This document shows positions 14,900 to 21,864 of a stretch of 40,650 bases of DNA, piece after piece. The notes under the pieces are model-generated. The model saw only the letters and a list, made by a program, of their open reading frames with translations, had not been told where the DNA came from and searched no databases. The stretch is from the NCBI GenBank assembly GCA_016930695.1, contig JAFGGD010000028.1:1-40650 (forward strand), read 5' to 3'. Numbering within the stretch: the first letter of the stretch is position 1; every line of letters begins with the position of its first letter. A program made the translations under genes and the position numbers. This stretch comes from Candidatus Eisenbacteria bacterium (GTDB lineage Bacteria > Orphanbacterota > Orphanbacteria > Orphanbacterales > Orphanbacteraceae).

Positions 14900-15910
14900 T
14901 CAGTGGTCGCACCCCTTTCCCAAGGCGCCGATGACCCTTCCCCCGTCCGCATCGAGGCAGGGAGAGCCGGCGCGGACGCGGAAGTCTCCCCCCTTGGCGT
15001 CGCAGAAGAGGGGATCCACCGAGATGTCTCCGTTACCGCCCTCGATCCCGAGGTAGTCGCCCCCCTCGTTCTGGTAGATCAGGTTTCCTTCTACGGTGAT
15101 CAGGTTGTCCCGCGATTCGATCTGAACACCGGAAATCCCCTCGTTGAAGGCGATGATATTCTTCTCGATCCGCAGGGCGCCCTGCTGGGCGAGCACGGCG
15201 CCGAATCCCTCTTTCCCCAGGTTCATGGCGATCGTGTTGTTCCGCACCTCGGCCACGTAAGCCACAGCGTAGCCGATCACGCCGAACCCGGTAGAGAGAT
15301 TGTTGGTGATCGTGTTCCCCCGGATGTCGCAGCCGGAAAAGCTGATCGATATGGTCAGGCCGCCCGTGTTGTTCCGAATCCGGTTCTTCTCCAGAAGACC
15401 GCGTCCTCCGACGACGCCGATGGCGGACGCGGCTTCGCTCTCGTTTCTTTCGAAGGAACAGCCGGAAACGAGGAAATCGGAGCAGTTGCCGACCATCAGC
15501 CCGCCCCCCTCGTTGTCCGCCGTGTTATTGGCGAAGCGGCAGTCGAGCACTTCCACGTCGCTCTGCTGAACGGAGAGCCCGCCCCCGTTCCCCACGGTGT
15601 AACCCCTCTGCAGAGTGAGCCCCCGGAGAACGGTTCTGCCGGAGCGGAGGATCTCGATCACGATCCCTTTCTCGTTCCCGTCCAGGACGGTCTTCTCCGC
15701 CCCGCCCTCGCCGATCAGGTTGAGGGCGCCCTTCTCTTCGATCCTGATGTTCTCGAAGTAGTCGCCGGGGGCGATGAGAACCGTATCTCCTTCCGAACAT
15801 GCGTCCACGGCCTCCTGGATCGACCCGAAATGTTCGGGGACCTTCAAGGAGGCGGCTTGAACGAACATCGGCGCTAGGCCGGCAAGCAGAACGATAGAGA
15901 AACGTCGCAT
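14900..15910 (-). CDS. Exported right-handed parallel beta-helix protein
   Basis: The 336-residue product starts with a signal peptide (about residues 1-19, ending VQAA). It continues with 'VPEHFGSIQEAVDACSEGDTVLIAPGDYFENIRI', the usual opening of pectate-lyase-like/DUF1565 beta-helix proteins. Successive rungs of about 22-25 residues follow, rich in N-N-T and G-G (FANNTADNEGGG, ITNNLS, NNTIAMN, NLIYQNEGG). The C-terminal 'SPCLDADGG..IGALGKGCDH' is the common end of this group. GAGGAG is well placed before the ATG. No catalytic residues of pectate lyases are recognisable. It is probably a surface or extracellular polysaccharide-binding or structural protein. Confidence 0.8.
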   Translation of the reverse strand: MRRFSIVLLAGLAPMFVQAASLKVPEHFGSIQEAVDACSEGDTVLIAPGDYFENIRIEEKGALNLIGEGGAEKTVLDGNEKGIVIEILRSGRTVLRGLTLQRGYTVGNGGGLSVQQSDVEVLDCRFANNTADNEGGGLMVGNCSDFLVSGCSFERNESEAASAIGVVGGRGLLEKNRIRNNTGGLTISISFSGCDIRGNTITNNLSTGFGVIGYAVAYVAEVRNNTIAMNLGKEGFGAVLAQQGALRIEKNIIAFNEGISGVQIESRDNLITVEGNLIYQNEGGDYLGIEGGNGDISVDPLFCDAKGGDFRVRAGSPCLDADGGRVIGALGKGCDH

Positions 15911-16262
15911 CTCTTTTTCTCCTCAATTGATTCCGGGCTGAAACCCATAGATCCCACCATCCTGGCTCAGCTGGAGTTCCCCGGTCAAGAGAGAAACCGC
16001 CCCCCCCGATCCGGACAGCCATTATGACCCTCCTTGCATGCATCAATGGCAAAAAAGCGCCATAATGGCAGTGCTGCAAAAAGAGGGATTGAGGCCGCGC
16101 AAGGAAAAAATCTTGTATCTAACACGGAAACAACGATATGCGCGAAAGAGACGCGGGCGCTTTTTCTTGGCACGTTGCTTGTATATGTACAAGACCGGAA
16201 CGAAGAAACATACGGAGCGCGGGCTCCGAAGAAAACGAGATACGAAAAAGGAGGATGAGACA
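15911..16262. promoter_or_regulatory. Divergent intergenic region with inverted repeats upstream of hsp20 (candidate enhancer sites)
   Basis: This 350-bp divergent gap is unusually A+T-rich in its right half. GCCATTATG (16018-16026) and CATAATGGC (16061-16069) are a perfect 9-bp inverted pair. Between them are ATGGC (16046-16050) and GCCAT (16059-16063) and the 8-bp palindrome TGCATGCA (16035-16042). They lie about 100-150 bp upstream of the sigma-54-like promoter, the usual distance for an activator's upstream sites. Short open frames here look like chance. Confidence 0.45.
16168..16183 (+). promoter_or_regulatory. Sigma-54 (-24/-12) promoter of hsp20
   Basis: TGGCACG (16168-16174), four bases, then TTGTA (16179-16183) against the sigma-54 consensus TGGCACG-N4-TTGCW. 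The -24 box is exact and the spacing is right; the -12 box has T for the usual C. Transcription would start about 70 nt before the gene. Confidence 0.55.
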
Positions 16263-16700
16263 ATGAGACTGATGCAGTACGACCCGAATCTCGGAACGAC
16301 GAACCTGTTCGACTGGATGAACGGCTTCTTCAGCGGCGGTCGGCCTGAGCAGAGGACCGCGAGCGAGACGCCCTGGGCTCCGCGGACCGACGTCATGGAG
16401 AAAGAGAACGACTACGAGATCACCATCGACCTGCCGGGGCTGGATAAGAAGGACATCAAGATTACGGTCCACGACGGGGTTCTGGAGGTGACCGGCGAGC
16501 GCAATCTGGAGAAGAGCGAGGATTCCAAGGGCTACCAGCGGATCGAGAGACTCTTCGGCTGCTTCCGGCGCTCCTTCCGGCTTCCGAAGGAAGTGCGGGC
16601 GGAAGAGATCGAAAGTACCTACGACAAAGGGGTTCTGGGCATCCGGATCCCCAAGGCCGAGGAGGCTCTTCCCAAACAGATCGAGGTCAAAGTGAAGTAA
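16263..16700 (+). CDS. Small heat-shock protein, Hsp20/alpha-crystallin family
   Basis: The 145-residue ATP-independent holdase binds unfolding proteins in the cytoplasm. The alpha-crystallin domain spans about residues 40-135: PRTDVMEKENDYEITIDLPGLDKKDIKITV, GVLEVTGER, then a FRRSFRLPKEV strand and YDKGVLGIRIPK. The C-terminal I-x-V (IEVKV) is in the place of the I-x-I/V anchoring motif. The ATG at 16263 has an ideal AAAGGAGG nearby; in-frame sequence upstream is AT-rich, non-coding and includes the promoter. It is monocistronic and ends in a terminator. A sigma-54-type promoter instead of a sigma-32 or CIRCE element is unusual for hsp20. Confidence 0.95.
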   Translation: MRLMQYDPNLGTTNLFDWMNGFFSGGRPEQRTASETPWAPRTDVMEKENDYEITIDLPGLDKKDIKITVHDGVLEVTGERNLEKSEDSKGYQRIERLFGCFRRSFRLPKEVRAEEIESTYDKGVLGIRIPKAEEALPKQIEVKVK

Positions 16701-16726
16701 CATAAGGGATTCGGCACCCGCGAAGC

Positions 16727-16754
16727 GAGGGGGAGGCGAAGAAGCCTCCCCCTC
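16727..16754 (+). terminator. Rho-independent terminator of hsp20
   Basis: GAGGGGGAGGC (16727-16737), loop GAAGAA, GCCTCCCCCTC (16744-16754), followed by TTCGTTTCT. The 11-bp perfect stem lies 27 nt after the stop codon. Confidence 0.8.
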
Positions 16755-16788
16755 TTCGTTTCTCCCTTGACCCGAACCCCCCTTCGCA

Positions 16789-16818
16789 TTGACACTTGTG
16801 AGAAATCTGGAGTATAGT
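16789..16818 (+). promoter_or_regulatory. Sigma-70-type promoter of the outer-membrane protein gene
   Basis: TTGACA (16789-16794), 18-nt spacer, TATAGT (16813-16818). A near-consensus promoter giving a leader of about 20 nt. Confidence 0.75.
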
Positions 16819-16846
16819 TTCGCACGTCTGTAAGGGGGTCTGCTTC

Positions 16847-17845
16847 ATGAGACGTGTTCTCTACCTGCTTGTCCTGATGGGACTTTTCGTTTTTCCGGCC
16901 TTCGCCGGGGTTCATCGACATCCACCCGCTCCCGATGATCTTTTCGATCCGGACCTAATTGAATTGGATCTGGATGCGATCATCGCGGAGAAAGAAAAGC
17001 TCTTCTCGGTAGCGTTCTATCTCGGTTCTTCGCAGAAGGATCTGTCGACGAGCGAAACCCAGGCGCGAAATATCGCCTCGGTGAAAACGGCCTATGACGC
17101 ACTCGCCATAGGTTTTCAGGACGCCACCGGGATCGATATCTCCTGGCAGAATGATGCTTTCGAGGGGGTGCGCCCCGTCCTCGATTTCTACGGAAACTTT
17201 CGGTACAAACTACCCGAATCGGTGCGTCTCCCCGGTTTGGGAGGACGGATCGGTTTGCAAGCCTCCGCCGGCCGGACGGGAACCTCCGACCGCTTTTCCG
17301 AGAAGGGATTCGGGGCCGCCATCACCGACGAGGCTTACCAGTTCACCGGCGATTTCCTCTACTACATCCCCGGCGATCTCTCCCGTTTGAAGATCATACG
17401 GGGCGTCGAGCGGCGCGAGCTGTACGTCGGTTTCGGCATGGGCTACGTCTGGGGGAGGCATATCGTCGAGGTCTTCGCCCCCGATCTGACCCTCCAGGGG
17501 ATCGGCACCAACTTTACTTATGAAGCGGATGGCAATGCCGTGATGTATCAGTTCCTCGTGGGTGGGGACGAGTACATCACCCCCTTCCTCTCGATCAGCT
17601 ACCAGCTGAGCTACCGCCTGGTCGAGGTGGAAGATCTGAAATACAACGATGTCGACGAGATCCTGGATTCGCCGATCCTGATCGGCGAAGAGGAAACCGC
17701 CACGACCTGGGATCCTTGGTTCCCCGAGGACATGTGGCCTCCCCTGGACGGAAGCATCGAGTTCGGGTGGTCCGTGGGGGAGGATCCGATCAAGATCGAT
17801 TTCAGCGGGGTGGGCTTCCAGATCGGCCTCCGTTACCACTTCTGA
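16847..17845 (+). CDS. Putative outer-membrane beta-barrel protein, unknown function
   Basis: The 332-residue protein has a clear signal peptide (residues 1-20, ending AFA-G). After a short acidic linker come alternating hydrophobic/polar strands rich in aromatic residues (SVAFYLGSSQ, VLDFYGNFRYKL, GFGMGYVWGRH, FLSISYQLSYRLVEV). It ends '...GVGFQIGLRYHF' with a C-terminal phenylalanine, the usual recognition signal for outer-membrane insertion. I do not recognise a named family. It is monocistronic, with its own promoter and a strong terminator. The ATG is preceded by AAGGGGG. A periplasmic or porin-like role is inferred from topology only. Confidence 0.75.
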   Translation: MRRVLYLLVLMGLFVFPAFAGVHRHPPAPDDLFDPDLIELDLDAIIAEKEKLFSVAFYLGSSQKDLSTSETQARNIASVKTAYDALAIGFQDATGIDISWQNDAFEGVRPVLDFYGNFRYKLPESVRLPGLGGRIGLQASAGRTGTSDRFSEKGFGAAITDEAYQFTGDFLYYIPGDLSRLKIIRGVERRELYVGFGMGYVWGRHIVEVFAPDLTLQGIGTNFTYEADGNAVMYQFLVGGDEYITPFLSISYQLSYRLVEVEDLKYNDVDEILDSPILIGEEETATTWDPWFPEDMWPPLDGSIEFGWSVGEDPIKIDFSGVGFQIGLRYHF

Positions 17846-17867
17846 TCGCCATTCTCGCGAAAAGATG

Positions 17868-17904
17868 TCCCCCGGGGCGCTTTCCGGCCCCCGGGGGATT
17901 TTTT
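17868..17904 (+). terminator. Strong Rho-independent terminator
   Basis: TCCCCCGGGG (17868-17877) pairs with CCCCGGGGGA (17889-17898), followed by six T residues (17899-17904). A textbook terminator after the barrel gene. Confidence 0.9.
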
Positions 17905-17935
17905 CTGTTTGGGGGGACATCGTGCGAGTGAGGGG

Positions 17936-17963
17936 TAAACCGTTCCCCCGGTCCTGCCGATAG
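17936..17963 (+). promoter_or_regulatory. Sigma-28-like promoter P1 upstream of the HTH gene
   Basis: TAAACCGT (17936-17943), 12 nt, GCCGATAG (17956-17963). This resembles FliA/sigma-D promoters (TAAA-N15/16-GCCGATA). Its downstream part, CGATAGTCGGA, is repeated exactly at the P2 site (18099-18109). Confidence 0.45.
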
Positions 17964-17972
17964 TCGGATGGA

Positions 17973-18076
17973 GAGCGCATTTTCCCGCGGCGCAAGCCGG
18001 CCCGCGAAGGGGCGCCGGCCCGGTGCCGGCAACCGCGGGGAAGAGCCGCCGAAGCCGTGAAACGGATAAAAAATGC
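17973..18076 (+). ncRNA. Structured leader RNA between two promoters, class unknown
   Basis: GCATTTT (17977-17983) pairs with AAAATGC (18070-18076), closing a GC-rich core. Stacked on it, CCCGCGG (17984-17990) pairs with CCGCGGG (18033-18039), enclosing a GCCGGC...GCCGGC stem (17996-18001 with 18014-18019). CGGT-GCCGGCA-ACCG (18021-18035) can form as an alternative hairpin. The competing pairings and the position in front of a regulator gene look riboswitch-like. Parts recall the GEMM c-di-GMP aptamer (CGCAAGCC, CGGTnGCC..ACCG), but the 5' GGCAAACC element is missing, so no class is assigned. Confidence 0.4.
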
Positions 18077-18104
18077 TCAAGTAAAACGGGTCTTTCGACG
18101 ATAG
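18077..18104 (+). promoter_or_regulatory. Sigma-28-like promoter P2 of the HTH gene
   Basis: TCAAGTAA (18077-18084), 12 nt, GACGATAG (18097-18104), the same spacing as P1 and as a third site at 35431-35458. It starts where the closing stem of the structured RNA ends, so a P2 transcript would bypass that RNA. The leader to the ATG is about 45 nt. Confidence 0.45.
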
Positions 18105-18159
18105 TCGGAACAAAGGCGAACGCTTCCTCCGAACACGAAGGATTCAGAAGAGGTGCTGG

Positions 18160-18381
18160 ATGGCTAAGGAGATTCTGGACGTCGGAGCTGCTGCGGAGTA
18201 CCTGCACATCACCAGGGCGACTCTGTACAAGCTCGCCAAAGAAAAGAAGATACCGGGTCTGAAGATTGGAGGGCAATGGCGCTTCTCCAAGGAGCGGCTG
18301 GACGAACTCTTCGCCGAGGGTTTCGAGCCGGGCGATTCGGTGGAAGCAAAAGAAGCCGAAGCGGTCCACACTCTGGACTGA
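18160..18381 (+). CDS. Small excisionase-like/MerR-type helix-turn-helix DNA-binding protein
   Basis: The 73-residue protein is an HTH_17 (excisionase family) domain over residues 3-55: EILDVGAAAEYLHITRATLYKLAKEKKIPGLKIGGQWRFSKERLDEL. This is a winged helix in which the recognition helix follows 'ITRATLYKL' and the wing is 'GLKIGGQWRF'. A short acidic tail follows. No phage genes are nearby, so a stand-alone regulator is likelier than a recombination directionality factor. AGAAGAGG lies six bases before the ATG. It has two upstream promoters sharing an 11-bp repeat that could also be its operator. A terminator follows 46 bp after the stop. Confidence 0.85.
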   Translation: MAKEILDVGAAAEYLHITRATLYKLAKEKKIPGLKIGGQWRFSKERLDELFAEGFEPGDSVEAKEAEAVHTLD

Positions 18382-18427
18382 CCACCAGCTCTCCATTACG
18401 ACTACGACCATCCCCCGCGTCTTACGA

Positions 18428-18453
18428 GAGATCCGCCCCGATGGGCGGATCTC
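18428..18453 (+). terminator. Rho-independent terminator after the HTH gene
   Basis: GAGATCCGCCC (18428-18438), loop CGAT, GGGCGGATCTC (18443-18453), then TTGCTTT. The 11-bp perfect stem ends the HTH transcript. The rest of the gap up to 18649 shows only a TAGAAT (18482-18487) that may be a -10 for the next operon. Confidence 0.75.
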
Positions 18454-18649
18454 TTGCTTTCCCCCGCCCATCGTTGGTATGTAGAATAGCGACGGCGGGA
18501 GTCCCCGCCCGGCGGCCGTCCCGGACACCCGGGTCGCCGCCTCCGCCCTCTCCGGAGCGGCGGCACCAGCCGGGAACCGTTTCCCGCGCCGGCCGGTGCA
18601 AGAAGCGGGAATCGCGCCGCGAGCCGCGGCGTGGGGAGGCTGGAAGGCG

Positions 18650-19336
18650 ATGATCCCATTCTTCTACGATCCCAGCATTCTTCTGTTGATCCCGGCGTTG
18701 ATCCTCGCCGGCTACGCGCAGTGGAAGGTGCGGTCGGCCTATGCGCGTTTTAGTAAGGTCCCTTCCCGCGGAGGGCGGAGCGGCGCGGAGATCGCCCGAG
18801 CGATCCTGGGGGGGAACGGCCTCGGTGACGTGTCCGTCCGGGAAACGCCGGGCGAGCTGAGCGACCATTACGATCCGCGAAGCCGAAGCGTGAGCCTTTC
18901 GGCGGGGAACTATCGTTCCCACTCGATCGCGGCGGTCGGCATCGCCGCCCACGAAGTAGGGCACGCCTTGCAGCACGGATCGGGCTATGGACCGCTCGCC
19001 TTCCGTCACGCCGTGTTTCCGGTGGCGAACCTGGGGTCCACCCTCGCCTTTCCCCTCTTTTTTATCGGATTTCTGATGAGCTACCGCCCTCTGATCGACC
19101 TGGGGATCCTCCTCTTCGCCGGCGCGGTGCTCTTCTCCCTCGTCACCCTTCCGGTCGAGTTCAACGCCAGCCGCCGCGCCGTCGCAGAGCTGGAGCGGGG
19201 CGGTTTCCTCGCGCCCGACGAGCTTCCGGCGGCGCGGGAGGTCCTGCGGGCGGCGGCGCTCACCTATGTGGCCGCGGCCACCATGGCGATTCTTCAACTC
19301 CTCCGTCTCCTGATCTTGCGGGGACGGAAGGGTTGA
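18650..19336 (+). CDS. YugP-like membrane zinc metallopeptidase
   Basis: The 228-residue integral membrane protein begins MIPFFYDPSILLLIPALILAG, the typical opening of the YugP/neutral zinc metallopeptidase family. It has the zinc motif HEVGH near residue 101, followed by ALQH and three to four membrane helices. The family consensus 'VEFNASRRA' occurs near residue 170. Length matches the family. The start at 18650 has GGAAGG and GGGGAGG upstream; the in-frame extension to 18596 lacks support. It is coupled to the next gene by a TTGA overlap. Substrates of this family are not established. Confidence 0.88.
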   Translation: MIPFFYDPSILLLIPALILAGYAQWKVRSAYARFSKVPSRGGRSGAEIARAILGGNGLGDVSVRETPGELSDHYDPRSRSVSLSAGNYRSHSIAAVGIAAHEVGHALQHGSGYGPLAFRHAVFPVANLGSTLAFPLFFIGFLMSYRPLIDLGILLFAGAVLFSLVTLPVEFNASRRAVAELERGGFLAPDELPAAREVLRAAALTYVAAATMAILQLLRLLILRGRKG

Positions 19337-21771
19337 GCCGCCGGGGGATCGATCCGCCTGCCCGGAGCCGCCCGCTCCTCCCCGCGGTTCTACGGCTCTG
19401 TTCGTTCGCGTTTCTCCTTGCGGCGGGGACCGCTTCGGCGCTCCCCTCGGTGCGTGTTATGGAGGGGGCCGGCGAGGGGTTGGCCGGTCCTTACGCTCAA
19501 GGGACCGCCGGAGACGTGCTGCTCGAAAACGGCCGGATCCGGGTGGTGATCAGCGGCGTCGATCACGCCCTCGGCGCCGCCGCCAGTGGCGGGCGAATCA
19601 TCGACGCGGCTCCCGTCGGCGGCGAGGACGCCTGGGGGCAGTCGGTCCTGGCGCTGACCGAAGAGTTCCCCCGACAGGTCCGCTATAAGGAAATGGAACT
19701 GATCGAGCCGGGCGCATTCGGCGGGACCGCCGGAGTGCGTTTCCTCGGTGAAGACAGCCGAGTGGACGACATCGAGATCCGGACCGAGTATCTGCTCGGC
19801 GAGGGGGACTCCTACATCACCATCCGCACGGTGTACCACTACGGCATGCATCACGACCAAGAGGAAGGGATCGCCGCGGACCGGATCGAGTGCGGCGGCG
19901 CGCTCCCCTTCCTTCCCGGATTCGGCTTTCTGGCCGAGGGGGAGCCGCCGGAGGAGATCGATCCGGATCCTTCCATGCTGATACTGGTCGGCGAGACGAC
20001 CTGTTACGGCTGGACCTCCCGCGAAGGGGACGGGTTCACTCCTCTCCGGGACGGGGCGATCCGTTATCGACTCCGGCGTTTCCGCGTTCCCGCCATGGGG
20101 GAGCGCGTTCTGGAGAGACGTCTCTGGGTGGTGCGTGGCGACCCGGCCGCGCTCCGCGCGGCGGCGGTGGACGAGCCGTCGATCCTCGTCGAGGGGCGTG
20201 TGGAGGGGAACCGGAGCGGCGATCCGGTCGCCGGCGCCTGGGTGGAACTGCTCGGCGCGGCGGGCCTGGTCACGGCGGCCCGCACCGACGACGAGGGGCG
20301 TTTCCGGGCGTGGCTTCCCCCGGGCGACGACTATCGGGCGCGGGCGGTTTTCCCGGAAGGGCGCGCAGGAAGAGACAAGCGTTTCCGCGTCGAACCGGAC
20401 AGGCCCGTCTCGATCGACCTCCACGCCGAAGAGAACGCGGTCATCCATTTCGTCATCCAAGACGACGGGGGAGTATCGGTTGCCGGCAAGGTGACGGTGT
20501 GCGAGGAGAGGGGCGGCCCGCCGGCTCGCGAAAGCGGGCGCATCGCGCCCCGGGCCGTGGCGTACGCCGGGGACGGTGAGGGAACGATCCGACTCCCCGA
20601 GGGGCGCTATCGCCTGGTCGCGTCGCGGGGGATCGCGTGGTCTTTGGACGAGAGGGAGATGCGCCTCCGTTCCGGCGACCGGGAAGAGGTGGTCTTCCGG
20701 ATCCGCCGCGAAGTGGACGAGACCGGACTGACTCCGGCGGATCTCGATCTACGCACGACCGCCGGTCTGCGGAGCCCCGTTCCGGCCGCCGAGAGGATCG
20801 AGGCCGCCCGCGCCGAGGGGCTACGGGCGGCTGTGATCGCCGATCGGGGCGTGGTGACCCTCGTTCCCTCCCTCCCCGCTTTTCTCGTCGTCCCGGGAGA
20901 GGAGATCGTCCTTCGCGACATCGGACGGTTCGTCGTCTTTCCCGTCGATCCGGACCGGGCGATCCAACCGCTCGGCGGCCGTGGGGCGGAGGGGAAGACG
21001 CCGGGCGAATTGTTCCGTCTGTTCCGGCGAAGGCCCGGCCCGCCTCTCGTGATGGTGCATGCGCCGAGGAGCGCCGAAGAGGGCTATTTTCGGAGCATGG
21101 GCGTCGATCCGGTCACCGGCCTCTCGAACAACTTGGAATTCGAAACCGGTTTCGACCTCGTGGAGGTGGCGACGGGGACCTCCCTGGAGGACGCGGGCGA
21201 CGTGCTGGCCGACTGGTTTCATCTGTTGAACCTGGGGCACAGGCTCTTCGCCGCCGGGAGTTCCGCCTCCGACGGCGGGGACCGCGCCTCGGCGGGCATG
21301 CCCCGCGTCCTGGTGGAGACGAGGGAAGGGTCCCTTACTCGGGAGACCTTCCTCGGCGCACTCGGTGAAGGGCGCTCCTCGCTGACCACAGGCCCGCTGG
21401 TCCGTCTCCGCGTGAACGGCGCCGGTCGTTCCGGCGATCTCGTACCGGACGACGACGGGCTCGTGGAACTCGCCGTCCGTGTGGAGGCGGCGGAATGGAT
21501 CGACGTAGACCGGATCCGTGTTTTCGGAAACGGCGCGCCCGTGCTCTCCCCCGCGGTTCGCTCCGGCGGAGGAACGGTCCGGTGCGACGTCCGGGAAACA
21601 CTCGCTATCTACCGGGACACCTGGTTCGTGGTGGTCGTTTCCGGAGACCGCTCCCTCGACCCGGTCTACACCGGGCCGAGCGGCGGGCCGGTCCTGCCGG
21701 TGGCGGTCACCAACCCGATCTGGGTCGATTTCAACGGCAACGGGCGCTTCGACCCGCCCGGCGCCCGCTGA
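19333..21771 (+). CDS. Exported multidomain protein with a degenerate CehA/McbA-type PHP domain
   Basis: This 812-residue protein has a signal peptide (hydrophobic core about residues 20-36, ending TASA). Residues 40-275 form a beta-rich domain. A carboxypeptidase-regulatory-like domain follows (about 280-360: SILVEGRVEGNRSGDPVAGAWVEL, RTDDEGRFRAWLPPGDYRARA type). The rest matches the layout of CehA/McbA metallohydrolases (PHP fold). However, the metal motif D-L-H-x-H is DLDLRTTAG and T-D-H-N is ADRG, so the active site appears lost. The end 'NPIWVDFNGNGRFDPPG' is typical of this exported group. The TTG start overlaps the yugP-like stop. It is likely periplasmic or secreted, non-catalytic, possibly ligand-binding. 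Confidence 0.75.
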   Translation: MSRRGIDPPARSRPLLPAVLRLCSFAFLLAAGTASALPSVRVMEGAGEGLAGPYAQGTAGDVLLENGRIRVVISGVDHALGAAASGGRIIDAAPVGGEDAWGQSVLALTEEFPRQVRYKEMELIEPGAFGGTAGVRFLGEDSRVDDIEIRTEYLLGEGDSYITIRTVYHYGMHHDQEEGIAADRIECGGALPFLPGFGFLAEGEPPEEIDPDPSMLILVGETTCYGWTSREGDGFTPLRDGAIRYRLRRFRVPAMGERVLERRLWVVRGDPAALRAAAVDEPSILVEGRVEGNRSGDPVAGAWVELLGAAGLVTAARTDDEGRFRAWLPPGDDYRARAVFPEGRAGRDKRFRVEPDRPVSIDLHAEENAVIHFVIQDDGGVSVAGKVTVCEERGGPPARESGRIAPRAVAYAGDGEGTIRLPEGRYRLVASRGIAWSLDEREMRLRSGDREEVVFRIRREVDETGLTPADLDLRTTAGLRSPVPAAERIEAARAEGLRAAVIADRGVVTLVPSLPAFLVVPGEEIVLRDIGRFVVFPVDPDRAIQPLGGRGAEGKTPGELFRLFRRRPGPPLVMVHAPRSAEEGYFRSMGVDPVTGLSNNLEFETGFDLVEVATGTSLEDAGDVLADWFHLLNLGHRLFAAGSSASDGGDRASAGMPRVLVETREGSLTRETFLGALGEGRSSLTTGPLVRLRVNGAGRSGDLVPDDDGLVELAVRVEAAEWIDVDRIRVFGNGAPVLSPAVRSGGGTVRCDVRETLAIYRDTWFVVVVSGDRSLDPVYTGPSGGPVLPVAVTNPIWVDFNGNGRFDPPGAR

Positions 21772-21801
21772 GGGGATCACCCTCCGGCGCCGCGCGGCGG
21801 T

Positions 21802-21830
21802 TTGACAGAGCCGCGGGCCGCCGATAGAAT
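21802..21830 (+). promoter_or_regulatory. Sigma-70-type promoter of the S55 peptidase gene
   Basis: TTGACA (21802-21807), 17-nt spacer, TAGAAT (21825-21830), leaving a leader of about 30 nt. Near consensus. Confidence 0.75.
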
Positions 21831-21864
21831 CCGGCTGCCCCGTTTACGAGAGGAGAAACGAAAC

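Noticed and set aside
17973-18076. GEMM (c-di-GMP-I) riboswitch
   Set aside because: CGCAAGCC and a CGGT..ACCG hairpin are reminiscent, but the conserved 5' GGCAAACC segment and the expected helix order are not there. It is reported only as an unclassified structured RNA.
18160-18381. Prophage or integrative element marked by an excisionase
   Set aside because: No integrase, phage structural genes or attachment repeats flank it. The HTH_17 fold is common in chromosomal regulators.
21820-21827. GCCGATAG as another sigma-28-like site
   Set aside because: It overlaps a near-perfect TTGACA-N17-TAGAAT promoter and lacks the upstream TCAAG/TAAA element at the right distance.
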